Positions 8,091 through 15,950 of a stretch of DNA of 64,000 nucleotides are shown in pieces (positions within the stretch are counted from its first letter, which is position 1; each line of letters starts with the position of its first letter). The stretch comes from RGIG6353 sp045660745. GTDB taxonomy: Bacteria > Bacillota > Clostridia > Oscillospirales > SIG627. The stretch spans positions 1 to 64,000 of the forward strand of contig JAZREJ010000005.1 in assembly GCA_045660745.1 (NCBI GenBank), read 5' to 3'. The notes under the pieces are model-generated. The model saw only the letters and a program-made list of their open reading frames with translations, did no database searches and had not been told where the DNA came from. The position numbers and the translations under genes are program-made.

Positions 8091-9362
8091 ATGGCAGAAA
8101 AAGAAATTGTAATGAACGGTGCCGGCATTGAAGAAATTGGTTTTCCGATGTGGCCCCAGTTCGACCCCAAGTCCCTTGAAGACATAATTGAGCCCTTGAA
8201 GAACGGTAAGGTTTCTTACTGGACAGGTAAGAAGGGTATGGAGTTTGAAGATATGTTTGCTAAGTGGTCCGGCGCTAAGATGGCTATCTCCTGCACCAAC
8301 GGTACCGCAGCGCTTCACATCGCACTCGCAAGTCTCGGAGTAGGCCCCGGCGACGAAGTTATCGTTCCCTCTTACTCATTCATCGCTTCCAGCTTCTCTG
8401 CAGTTCAGGCAGGTGCTATTCCTGTATTCGCTGACGTTACAGAGGATCACACAATCGACCCCGACTGCATCGAAAAGCTCATCACTAAGCGTACAAAGGC
8501 AATCGTAGTAGTTCACCTTTACGGTGTTGTATGCGACATGGCAAGAATTCTCGAAATCGCAAAGAAGCACAACCTCAAGGTTGTTGAAGACTGTGCTCAG
8601 TGTATCGGCGGTCGTTTCAACGGCAAGATGGTTGGTACCATCGGTGACGCAGGATGCTACTCCTTCTGTCAGTCCAAGCACTTCACCACAGGCGGTGAGG
8701 GCGGTATGGTTATCACAATGGACGAGGATCTTGGATGGGAGTGCCGCTCCTTCCGTGACCACGGTTATGACGTTCGTACCCGTATGAACATGCTCGCGCT
8801 TGAGGAAAAGCTCCCCTACATCCATCGCCGTGTTGGTTTTAACTACCGTATGACCGAGATTCAGTCTATCATCGGTATCAACGAGCTTGCTCGTTTCGAC
8901 ACATACAACCTTCCCAGACGTATCAAGTACGCTAAGATGTACGATGAAGCGTTTGCAGGTGTTAAGGGAATTGCAAAGCTTCCTTACAACTCTGAGGAAA
9001 GACAGAACTCCTACTGGTGGTATCCCATCACTCTCGACCTTGATGCTATCGACTGTAAGGCTCAGGACGTTCTCAAGGAGCTTGCCGGCATGAAGATTCC
9101 TTGCTACGGTATTCAGTGGCCTGAAGCATACGAAGAGAAGGCTTACAAGGAGCACGGCGGATTCGGCACAAGCAACTTCCCCTTCGAGTCCAGCGAATAT
9201 ACAGATCCCAAGTCTGTTGACTACAAGAGCGTTGTTTGTCCCAGAGCTAAGAGCCTCCGCGACAGAACCGTATGTCTCTTCCTCCATCCCTCGTGGGAAG
9301 AAACACACATTGAGCGTTGTATCAACGGTCTTAAGACTGTTCTTGCAAATCACACTAAGTAA
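8091..9362 (+). CDS. DegT/DnrJ/EryC1/StrS family aminotransferase
   Basis: A PLP-dependent sugar aminotransferase of 423 residues. The Schiff-base lysine is K196 in CQSKHFTTGGEGG, and D167 in VVEDCAQ binds the pyridine nitrogen. TNGTAALHIAL (69-79) contacts the cofactor phosphate. Relatives convert keto-sugars or keto-cyclitols to amino forms (NDP-sugar, scyllo-inosose or kanosamine type). No nucleotide-sugar biosynthesis gene lies alongside, and the gene follows a ROK regulator, so a role in amino-sugar or aminocyclitol metabolism is likely. Codon use is strongly biased (many GTT, CGT, CTC, AAG codons) as for a highly expressed gene. TGGAGG forms a good ribosome binding site, and a terminator follows. 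Confidence 0.88.
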   Translation: MAEKEIVMNGAGIEEIGFPMWPQFDPKSLEDIIEPLKNGKVSYWTGKKGMEFEDMFAKWSGAKMAISCTNGTAALHIALASLGVGPGDEVIVPSYSFIASSFSAVQAGAIPVFADVTEDHTIDPDCIEKLITKRTKAIVVVHLYGVVCDMARILEIAKKHNLKVVEDCAQCIGGRFNGKMVGTIGDAGCYSFCQSKHFTTGGEGGMVITMDEDLGWECRSFRDHGYDVRTRMNMLALEEKLPYIHRRVGFNYRMTEIQSIIGINELARFDTYNLPRRIKYAKMYDEAFAGVKGIAKLPYNSEERQNSYWWYPITLDLDAIDCKAQDVLKELAGMKIPCYGIQWPEAYEEKAYKEHGGFGTSNFPFESSEYTDPKSVDYKSVVCPRAKSLRDRTVCLFLHPSWEETHIERCINGLKTVLANHTK

Positions 9363-9373
9363 TAATTACCCAA

Positions 9374-9400
9374 AAAGGGCGCTCGTTTTGAGCGCCCTTT
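9374..9400 (+). terminator. Terminator after the DegT gene
   Basis: A stem AAAGGGCGCTC/GAGCGCCCTTT with a short T-rich loop, followed by AGTTTTTA. It ends the ROK-DegT unit. Confidence 0.85.
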
Positions 9401-9478
9401 AGTTTTTATATAGAAGCTTTTGCTTGAACGTTAAAGTCTACGTTGAATTTTTGCAAGAGACAGTGTGCATCAACATTT

Positions 9479-10327
9479 TTATAAATTTATAAGCACCATT
9501 GAAAGAATTCCAAACGCAAATCCTATGACCTGATTTTTTGAAAAGTGTTCCTTGAAAATAACGACCGAAAACAGGAAAGTTAAAACAAGGTCGCCGGCAG
9601 ACGAAACAGGATAAAATACCGAGCCTGCCATAAGCGGAAGACAAAGCAACGTAAAAAAGTTTGCAATACCGTTCGATGCACCGCAAAGGCCGCACCATCC
9701 GATTCCCTTTTTGAATACCGTTACTGCCCCCTTCCCCTCTCTTGTAAAAGCAATAACGAGAAGAATGAGTTCAACCATAATAAGGGACGTCACCATGAAT
9801 ATTCCGTCAACCTTATTCTCAAATCGAATCTGCTGCATACGCATAAACACCGAGCACATTCCGTTGGACAGGAAAAGCAGAATAACGTAAACAACCCATT
9901 TGGTCGTTATTGCAGCGCCTTTTTCAGGCTTGTAATATGTAAAGAGAAGAGAAAGCCCCAGGCAGACAACACCCACTATCTGCACTTCATCCAGTGTCTC
10001 ACCAAGGAATATAAGGCTGTAAAGTATGGGAATTATTCTTGAATAAGCAAGGATTATGTGAGTAAGCGCCATGGAGCCGCATCCTATTGCCATAACACCC
10101 GTCGCGGCGGCTGTCGCATAACATACGGCAAGAGCCACAGAGTACGGCAATATAGCGGACGTAAAGCCACTCGTATCCGAAAAGATTACAAAATATAAAA
10201 GTGCAAAAAACGTTATGGTAAAGCTTATTGATATTTCTTTACCCGGGCAAACTGCATTTACCTTCTTCTTAAAGACGCTTTGGAGAGTGGTCGCAATTAT
10301 GGACAACGAAAGATAGAGTACTGTCAA
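9479..10327 (-). CDS. EamA/DMT family transporter
   Basis: A 282-residue, very hydrophobic protein with about ten predicted membrane helices in two repeats, the layout of the drug/metabolite transporter superfamily. The helix SMALTHIILAYSRIIPILYS ends the first half, and the C-terminus has the usual VFYPVSSAGDLVLTFLFS and VIGFAFGILSMVLI helices. Substrate is unknown: members export amino acids, nucleosides or drugs. Translation starts at TTG (10327), chosen because GGAGGTGAG lies seven bases upstream. It is divergent from a PocR/AraC regulator that may control it. Confidence 0.85.
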   Translation of the reverse strand: MTVLYLSLSIIATTLQSVFKKKVNAVCPGKEISISFTITFFALLYFVIFSDTSGFTSAILPYSVALAVCYATAAATGVMAIGCGSMALTHIILAYSRIIPILYSLIFLGETLDEVQIVGVVCLGLSLLFTYYKPEKGAAITTKWVVYVILLFLSNGMCSVFMRMQQIRFENKVDGIFMVTSLIMVELILLVIAFTREGKGAVTVFKKGIGWCGLCGASNGIANFFTLLCLPLMAGSVFYPVSSAGDLVLTFLFSVVIFKEHFSKNQVIGFAFGILSMVLINL

Positions 10328-10426
10328 TTATCTCACCTCCGAGATATTTTACTACAAAACTCTTTTAAATGATACATATAAAATGTACAAAAATAATATC
10401 TTTTTTTGTAAAAATCTCAAAAAGCA

Positions 10427-10455
10427 TTGATTTTTTCATGAATTAGAGTTACACT
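10427..10455 (+). promoter_or_regulatory. Probable promoter of the PocR/AraC gene
   Basis: TTGATT at 10427-10432 and TACACT at 10450-10455 with 17-bp spacing, 25 bp before the TTG start. Confidence 0.5.
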
Positions 10456-10480
10456 TTTAAAACAAGGGAGGTGTACGGAT

Positions 10481-11260
10481 TTGCATATAAACTATCGTAT
10501 AGAAGAGCTCAAAACAATAATTCAAAATCTCGGAGAGCTTCTTGGCGCGAGCATAACGGTGCTTGACAGCAACGCTCAAGGCCTTGCTTCCTATGATCCG
10601 AACACACACGATGACTATTGCAGAACTATGCAAAGTTCTTATGACTTTCATGAAAATTGTGCCTTTTGTGACAAGAAGATAATCGAAAAGTGTCTTGAAA
10701 GCTCAAAGGCGGAATTTCACTACTGCCATGCGGGTCTTTGCGACATTGCCATGCCAATTATCAAAAACGGAGTTCTTGCGGCATATATAATCATGGGTAA
10801 GATACGTGCATCGAACTCCCCCAAGACTTCAAGCGTGCATCCCGAGCTTTATGAAAAGATTACCGTGTTCACAGACAAACAGCTCGAAAACCTCACAAAT
10901 CTTCTTCCATTCATCGTGTTTGATAGTGCTATCGTGTTTGAAAACGACTCTGTAATAGACGATATCGTAGACGTCATAAGAAATCTCGACGGAGACCTTT
11001 CCATCAACACTCTCTGCCGACGGTTCTTTATTTCAAAGAGTGCGCTTTATAAATCTTTCAGTGAAAAATACAACTGTACCGTCAAGGAATTTATAACGAA
11101 CACAAGAATCACCCGTGCCGCAGACCTTCTTTTAAAAAGCGGAGATCCCATCAACGAGATTGCGGAAAAAACGGGATACGAAAATTATTCCTGTTTCTGT
11201 AAGGCGTTCAAAAAGCACTACGGCGTATCCCCCTCCGAATATAGAAAGTGCGCAAAATAA
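10481..11260 (+). CDS. PocR sensor-domain AraC family transcriptional regulator
   Basis: A 259-residue regulator. Residues 8-150 form a PocR domain with cysteine clusters (DDYCRTM, CAFCDKK, CHAGLCDIAMPI), the pattern of the PocR ligand-binding module first seen in the propanediol/cobalamin regulator. Residues 165-255 are an AraC-type double helix-turn-helix, ending INEIAEKTGYENYSCFCKAF and GVSPSEYR. The spaced cysteines could bind a metal or respond to redox state. Translation starts at TTG (10481), set by the strong site AAGGGAGGTG. It lies divergent from the EamA gene, its most likely target; the GH39-like genes lie beyond its terminator on the other strand. Confidence 0.88.
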   Translation: MHINYRIEELKTIIQNLGELLGASITVLDSNAQGLASYDPNTHDDYCRTMQSSYDFHENCAFCDKKIIEKCLESSKAEFHYCHAGLCDIAMPIIKNGVLAAYIIMGKIRASNSPKTSSVHPELYEKITVFTDKQLENLTNLLPFIVFDSAIVFENDSVIDDIVDVIRNLDGDLSINTLCRRFFISKSALYKSFSEKYNCTVKEFITNTRITRAADLLLKSGDPINEIAEKTGYENYSCFCKAFKKHYGVSPSEYRKCAK

Positions 11261-11276
11261 TTTTTTAAAAAATATA

Positions 11277-11312
11277 GGACTTGCAGCAAAAAAGCTTGCC
11301 GCAAGTCCTTTT
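11277..11312. terminator. Terminator between the AraC gene and the GH39-like genes
   Basis: GGACTTGC (11277-11284) pairs with GCAAGTCC (11301-11308), followed by TTTTTATT on the plus strand. AGC/GCT pairs extend the stem. It separates converging genes. Confidence 0.75.
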
Positions 11313-11314
11313 TA

Positions 11315-12628
11315 TTATGCTTTAAACTCTATTAAAACAACCATATTGTTTCCTATAGTCTTCATTTCGGGAGTCCAGGAAAGAAGTCTTTCCTTATCAA
11401 TGACGTACCAACGTGCGCCGTCAAGATTTATTCCCTTTATTGATAGCTCCTGCTCAGCTCCCGAAATATTTGATATCATAAGCGCTCCACGGCCGTTTTT
11501 AACAGCTGCAGACATATACAATCCATCTGTATCACAAGTATAAGCCACTTCATTTTCAAGCTTGCGAAGGATATTGAATGCAGCAAACGAATAATACGCA
11601 TGGAGGGTAGGTTTTAAGGTGTAGGGTTCGAAAAACGCACAGTATCTGCTTCCCTGAAGTCTTGCCGCATCGTACATGGCAAGAAGAGTGATTGCGGGGC
11701 GGGACTGCATTGCAAGCATCATTGCGGCAGTCTGTGCACCATGAACTGCAGTACCCCTATCAAATTCGATGGGATTCCACTCGTTAAGGTGAATTTCTAT
11801 ATCCCCGTAGCCGTATTCGGCAATCGTCTTTATGATATAATCGGCTTGCATACAGGTGGGTACAACGTCCGCATAGCAATGCCATGAGTAAAAGTCAATG
11901 GGACAGTTGTGCTCCTTGATATATGCCCAGAAGCCACGGAAAAACTTTATGTAATGCATTTGCATTTCATAGTCGGGGCGTGTTTTCTCAATCACCTTGT
12001 AGCCCGCAGAAACGCTTATCGAGGCATATCCGCCAACCTTGATGTTGGGGAAGCGTGCCTTAAGCCTTTTGGAGGTGACGTCATAAAGTCTGTAATAGTC
12101 CTCGGGAGTGCCGTTCCAAAGCTGTGACACACGTGCGCCATCATCAGGCTCTGCCCATATTTCCCAATAGGTGATATTGTAATGGAAGCCGTCCGCCCAA
12201 CCATCGTTGTAGTGGGCTACGATATGCTCGCAAATACTTGCCCATTTCTCAAAATCGCGCGGCGGATCTATCGTATAGGATTTGATTTCGGCATTATTTT
12301 CAATGGTAACACCAAGTCTGTAGTAGGGTTCGATTCCGTGTTCCACAAGAGACGTAATAAGAACGTCGGTAAAGGTGAAATCATATGATGCAGGGTCATC
12401 AACGTCAGCATCAAAGTCCCTGAAGATATTGGGGATATCAACAAACTTTCCTCCGCCGAAAGCTCCTCCTACATCATGTAGCCTTGAATAAGGAACACCT
12501 ATTTCGGTAAGATAATGAAAATGCCCGGAAATATTCTTTCCAAGACCGCCGATTGGTGGCTGCCCCACGGAGTTCATCGGCTTGATTTTTCCGATAACGT
12601 GACTTGTATCTATTTGAATAATAGCCAT
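11315..12628 (-). CDS. GH39-like glycoside hydrolase, second copy (active-site Asn replaced)
   Basis: A 437-residue TIM-barrel glycosidase of the GH39/clan GH-A type, close paralogue of the gene at 12645-13955. The probable acid/base glutamate E160 lies in EIWAEPDDG; clan GH-A normally has Asn-Glu-Pro there and the other copy keeps it, but here the Asn is Ala. The nucleophile is probably the Glu of HLNEWNPIEF near residue 283. The C-terminal 80 residues form a beta domain that ends ISNISGAEQELSIKG. There is no signal peptide, so the enzyme is intracellular. Start at 12628 because AAAGGGGAATTT precedes that ATG; an upstream in-frame Met would overlap the neighbouring gene. Activity may be altered or reduced. 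Confidence 0.78.
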   Translation of the reverse strand: MAIIQIDTSHVIGKIKPMNSVGQPPIGGLGKNISGHFHYLTEIGVPYSRLHDVGGAFGGGKFVDIPNIFRDFDADVDDPASYDFTFTDVLITSLVEHGIEPYYRLGVTIENNAEIKSYTIDPPRDFEKWASICEHIVAHYNDGWADGFHYNITYWEIWAEPDDGARVSQLWNGTPEDYYRLYDVTSKRLKARFPNIKVGGYASISVSAGYKVIEKTRPDYEMQMHYIKFFRGFWAYIKEHNCPIDFYSWHCYADVVPTCMQADYIIKTIAEYGYGDIEIHLNEWNPIEFDRGTAVHGAQTAAMMLAMQSRPAITLLAMYDAARLQGSRYCAFFEPYTLKPTLHAYYSFAAFNILRKLENEVAYTCDTDGLYMSAAVKNGRGALMISNISGAEQELSIKGINLDGARWYVIDKERLLSWTPEMKTIGNNMVVLIEFKA

Positions 12629-12644
12629 AAATTCCCCTTTCTGC

Positions 12645-13955
12645 TTATGCGTCATATTCTATGAGAAGAACAGTATTATTACCAATAGCCTTAACCTCGG
12701 GAGACCAGGAAAGAAGTCTCTCACGGTCTATCGCATACCAGCGTGCGCCATCAAGGTTGATTCCTTCAAGGCGAAGCTCTTGTTCAGCGCCCGAAATATT
12801 CGAAATTACAAGTGCGCACTTTCCATCCTTAACGGCGGCAACAGCATAAACGCCATTCGTATCACAGGTAAGCTCAACTTCATTTTCAAGCTTATAAAGT
12901 GCGTTGAACGCCGCAAACGAATAGTATGCGTGGAGGGTGGGCTTTGCTGTATACGGATCGAAGAAGGGGCAGTATGTACCACTTCTAATTCTTGCGTCAT
13001 ATATTGCAAGAAGGCTCATAAAAGGCTTTTTCTGCATTAGAAGCATCATAGCGGCAACCTGTGCTCCGTGAGCTGCGGTGCCTCTTTGGAATTCAACAGG
13101 GTTCCATTCGGTGAGATGCACCTCGATGTCGCCATAGCCGTATTCGGTAAGGCACTTGTTGATATAATCCGCCTGCATACAAGCGGGCTCAGCATTGGCA
13201 TAGGTGTGCCATGAATAGAAGTCTATAGGAGTGTTCGTCTCCTTGATATGCTTCCAGAAGCCGTGGAAGAATTTCAGATAATGCTGTAATTGATGGTAGT
13301 CGGGGCGTGTTTCGGGAATATCACGGTAGCCTGCCGCAAGGCTTATGGAAGCGTATCCGCCCACCTTGATGTTGGGGAAACGTGCCTTAAGCTTCTTTGC
13401 GGTAACCTCATAGAGTCTATAATAATCCTCGGGGGTTCCGTTCCACATCTGAGACACACGCGCACCGTCATCCGGCTCGTTCCATATTTCCCAGTATGTA
13501 ATATTGTAATGGAAGCCGTCTGCCCAGCCCTCGTTGTAGTGTGCAACGATGTGCTCGCAGATGCTTGCCCATTTGTCATAATCCTTCGGAGGATCTATCG
13601 TATATGACTTTATTTCCGCGTTGTTTTCAATGGTTACACCGAGTCTGTAGTAAGGCTCGACCCCGTTTTCGACAAGACCGGTGATAAGCGCATCGGTAAA
13701 GGCGAAATCATAGGATGCGGGATCGTCAACGTCGGCATCAAAATTACGGAAGATATTGGGAATATCAACAAACTTACCTCCGCCGAAAACTCCTCCTACG
13801 TCATGAAGTCTTGAATATGGTGCGCCAATCTCGGTAAGATAATGATAATGTGACGAAATGTTCTTTCCAAGACCTGCCGTCGGAGGCTGTCCTACCGCAT
13901 GCATAGGCTTGATTTTACCAATAACTTTGCTTGTATCTATCTTAATAGTTGCCAT
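12645..13955 (-). CDS. GH39-like glycoside hydrolase, first copy
   Basis: A 436-residue intracellular glycosidase of the GH39/clan GH-A type, whose known members are beta-xylosidases and alpha-L-iduronidases. N159-E160 in YWEIWNEPDDG is the canonical Asn-acid/base pair and E283 in HLTEWNPVEF is the probable nucleophile. SRLHDVGGVFGGGKFVDIPN near residue 50 matches the beta-1/beta-2 region of this clan. The C-terminal part is a small beta domain. The downstream copy starts 16 bp later and is similar throughout, so the pair arose by tandem duplication. A promoter and a palindromic site lie upstream. Substrate is not deducible, but a short oligosaccharide or glycoside imported into the cell is likely. 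Confidence 0.82.
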   Translation of the reverse strand: MATIKIDTSKVIGKIKPMHAVGQPPTAGLGKNISSHYHYLTEIGAPYSRLHDVGGVFGGGKFVDIPNIFRNFDADVDDPASYDFAFTDALITGLVENGVEPYYRLGVTIENNAEIKSYTIDPPKDYDKWASICEHIVAHYNEGWADGFHYNITYWEIWNEPDDGARVSQMWNGTPEDYYRLYEVTAKKLKARFPNIKVGGYASISLAAGYRDIPETRPDYHQLQHYLKFFHGFWKHIKETNTPIDFYSWHTYANAEPACMQADYINKCLTEYGYGDIEVHLTEWNPVEFQRGTAAHGAQVAAMMLLMQKKPFMSLLAIYDARIRSGTYCPFFDPYTAKPTLHAYYSFAAFNALYKLENEVELTCDTNGVYAVAAVKDGKCALVISNISGAEQELRLEGINLDGARWYAIDRERLLSWSPEVKAIGNNTVLLIEYDA

Positions 13956-13981
13956 AATAAATTCTCCTTTGCTTTTTTACA

Positions 13982-14010
13982 ATAATAACATCAATTTTTT
14001 ACCTTGTCAA
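13982..14010 (-). promoter_or_regulatory. Promoter of the GH39-like pair
   Basis: Minus-strand TTGACA (14005-14010) and TATTAT (13982-13987) with 17-bp spacing, 27 bp upstream of the first copy's ATG. Confidence 0.75.
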
Positions 14011-14020
14011 TAGAATTGCA

Positions 14021-14037
14021 AACGAAATAATTTCGTT
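14021..14037. promoter_or_regulatory. Candidate operator palindrome upstream of the GH39-like promoter
   Basis: A perfect odd palindrome AACGAAATAATTTCGTT centred 19 bp upstream of the -35 box of the GH39-like operon. Its symmetry fits a dimeric regulator, and the upstream position suggests an activator or an upstream repressor site. No regulator gene is adjacent on that side. Confidence 0.4.
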
Positions 14038-14047
14038 ACAAAAAAGC

Positions 14048-14070
14048 GCCTGACGTTTTAAACGTCAGGC
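14048..14070 (-). terminator. Terminator of the GT2-LtaS-like operon
   Basis: GCCTGACGTTT pairs with AAACGTCAGGC; on the minus strand the stem is followed by GCTTTTTTG. It starts six bases after the LtaS-like stop. Confidence 0.8.
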
Positions 14071-14075
14071 TTTAT

Positions 14076-15950
14076 TTACTCGCTTTCTTTTTCACCGAGG
14101 AAGTCATATTTAAGTGTCATATCGTTTTTATTGATAAGAAGATTTATCTCATCATTTATCCTTTCGATATACTCAGGGTCATATTCGTCGCTGTTTACAA
14201 CCTCACCGTTTTCTACGTAATGCACCCCGTCATACCAAGAATAGTCACTAAAGAAAACGTAACCCGAATACATGTCGCTCATTATATCATGTCCGATATA
14301 ATTCTCGTTACAGTAATCAAAGCCGAACATATTTAACACTGTCGGAAGAATGTCTATCTGAGAGTTAACCTTATCAATATTCACCCTTTCCATTCCCTTT
14401 GACCAAATGAAAAACGGGGTTTTATTGATTAGATTATTGTCGGTATTTTTGTATTTATCAAGAATGCTCTTATCGTTCAAGGTATAAAGATAGTGGTCGG
14501 CAAAGCAGACTATGACGGTATTTTCCGCAAGTCCGTTATCCTCCAGCGCCTTCATGAGAAGTCCCATCATTCGGTCGGTCTCGCCCGCAAACAGCCTTGC
14601 CGCCCCCTCCTCGTCAAGCTCCGGATAATCCCCGTCAGGATAAAGCTTTTTGGCAAGAAATGCACCTGTGTCCCCGTCAAGCGAAAACGGGGTATGAGGA
14701 GTATAGGTTATTATATAATGCAAAAACGGAGCTGTACCGAGGAACATTTTTTCATAAAACACCTCATTCTCGATAAGCTCGCTGTCAAGATTGAATGAAT
14801 CGTCGCTGTATTCACTGTCATCTATAAGACTGCAATAATCGTCAAATCCCCAATTTCTGTAATTCAGCTCTCTCATATAAAACTCACCCGTATTCATATG
14901 GAAAGCATTTGTGCGGTATCCTCTTTCACGAAAGAGTCTCGGCAAGCTGTTAGGGAATGCATTATCATTAAAAAGATAAGCATTTTTTGTATAGGTCATG
15001 GGAGTAAAGAAGCCTGTTATTGCCGCAAGCTCAGAGTTGAAGGTTGATCCGCCTCCGTTATAAAAGGAATAATGCTCAGAAAATACAAAGGACTCGTTTA
15101 ACATGGAATAAAGATTCGGGGTATCCTCTTCTGTCAAAAGCCACGAATCAAGTCCCTCAAGCTGTACAAATATAACGTTTTTGCCTTCAAATATGCCCGT
15201 GTAAGCATTTTCTCTGTGTACAGTCTTGTCGTCATATGCGTTTTCGAGGAATTCTTCATCCTCGGGAGTCATCTTTTGCTTACTCGTTGAAAAAAGGTTC
15301 TTATAAGCATCCCTGAAGGTATATTCGTAAAGTCCTGTTATCTTGATGCTCTTATTACTGTCACTAAACTGTGCGTACACGTTTCTCGGATTTCTCCAGC
15401 TATCCCACTTTAAACCGCTGTTTGCACTGCCATACAAAAAAGGGGTCAAAAGACGCGCCACAACAAAAATCAACACGACAAGTCCGAGCTTCTTCCACTC
15501 ATTGCTGTCGCGTTTCGGAAGATTAATCACTGTAAAGATTCCAAGCGCAAGAGTGAAAAGAAGTATCACAAATATATACAAGTCGGTATTTTTAACAACA
15601 TCAAGTATATACGACGAGCCTTCACTGGCGGAATTGAGCAGACTGAAATTGAAGAAAAAGCCTGTGTACGGATAATAAATTAAGTGTGTTGTGAAAACCG
15701 CAAAATAAACGATAAAGAATACGGAATACACAGTCTTTCCTATAGCCGACTTTAAAAAAAGCGACGTATGGATAATAAGTCCTACCCAAAGATAGGTAAA
15801 AACAATGCTCGGTATAAGCGACAAAAAATGAAAATAGTGAACTTTTATAGCAAACAATCTTATGACCGCATCCATGAAAACAAACGGAATTGCGGCAAAA
15901 ATCGCCGTATTTCTGCGGCTGTTCACCAAGAAATTACTGATCGTTACCAT
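14076..15950 (-). CDS. LTA synthase family sulfatase-fold membrane protein
   Basis: Five hydrophobic segments in the first 190 residues are followed by an extracellular sulfatase-fold domain, the layout of lipoteichoic acid synthase and related phosphoglycerol transferases. NVIFVQLEGLDSW starts the domain and binds metal; the nucleophile is the Thr in GGGSTFNSELAAITG; FADHYLYT supplies further metal ligands. The 624-residue length is typical. It probably transfers glycerol phosphate or another polar headgroup to a cell-surface polymer or lipid. The start is uncertain: ATG at 15950 has GAGGGAG 15 bases upstream, while a TTG at 15983 has no good site. Either overlaps the end of the glycosyltransferase gene, so the two are coupled. 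Confidence 0.85.
   Translation of the reverse strand: MVTISNFLVNSRRNTAIFAAIPFVFMDAVIRLFAIKVHYFHFLSLIPSIVFTYLWVGLIIHTSLFLKSAIGKTVYSVFFIVYFAVFTTHLIYYPYTGFFFNFSLLNSASEGSSYILDVVKNTDLYIFVILLFTLALGIFTVINLPKRDSNEWKKLGLVVLIFVVARLLTPFLYGSANSGLKWDSWRNPRNVYAQFSDSNKSIKITGLYEYTFRDAYKNLFSTSKQKMTPEDEEFLENAYDDKTVHRENAYTGIFEGKNVIFVQLEGLDSWLLTEEDTPNLYSMLNESFVFSEHYSFYNGGGSTFNSELAAITGFFTPMTYTKNAYLFNDNAFPNSLPRLFRERGYRTNAFHMNTGEFYMRELNYRNWGFDDYCSLIDDSEYSDDSFNLDSELIENEVFYEKMFLGTAPFLHYIITYTPHTPFSLDGDTGAFLAKKLYPDGDYPELDEEGAARLFAGETDRMMGLLMKALEDNGLAENTVIVCFADHYLYTLNDKSILDKYKNTDNNLINKTPFFIWSKGMERVNIDKVNSQIDILPTVLNMFGFDYCNENYIGHDIMSDMYSGYVFFSDYSWYDGVHYVENGEVVNSDEYDPEYIERINDEINLLINKNDMTLKYDFLGEKESE

Noticed and set aside
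8376..9353. Long 325-residue minus-strand frame opposite the DegT gene
   Set aside because: It is antisense to a well-supported aminotransferase with strong codon bias, and its length follows from the biased codon use (few stops antisense).
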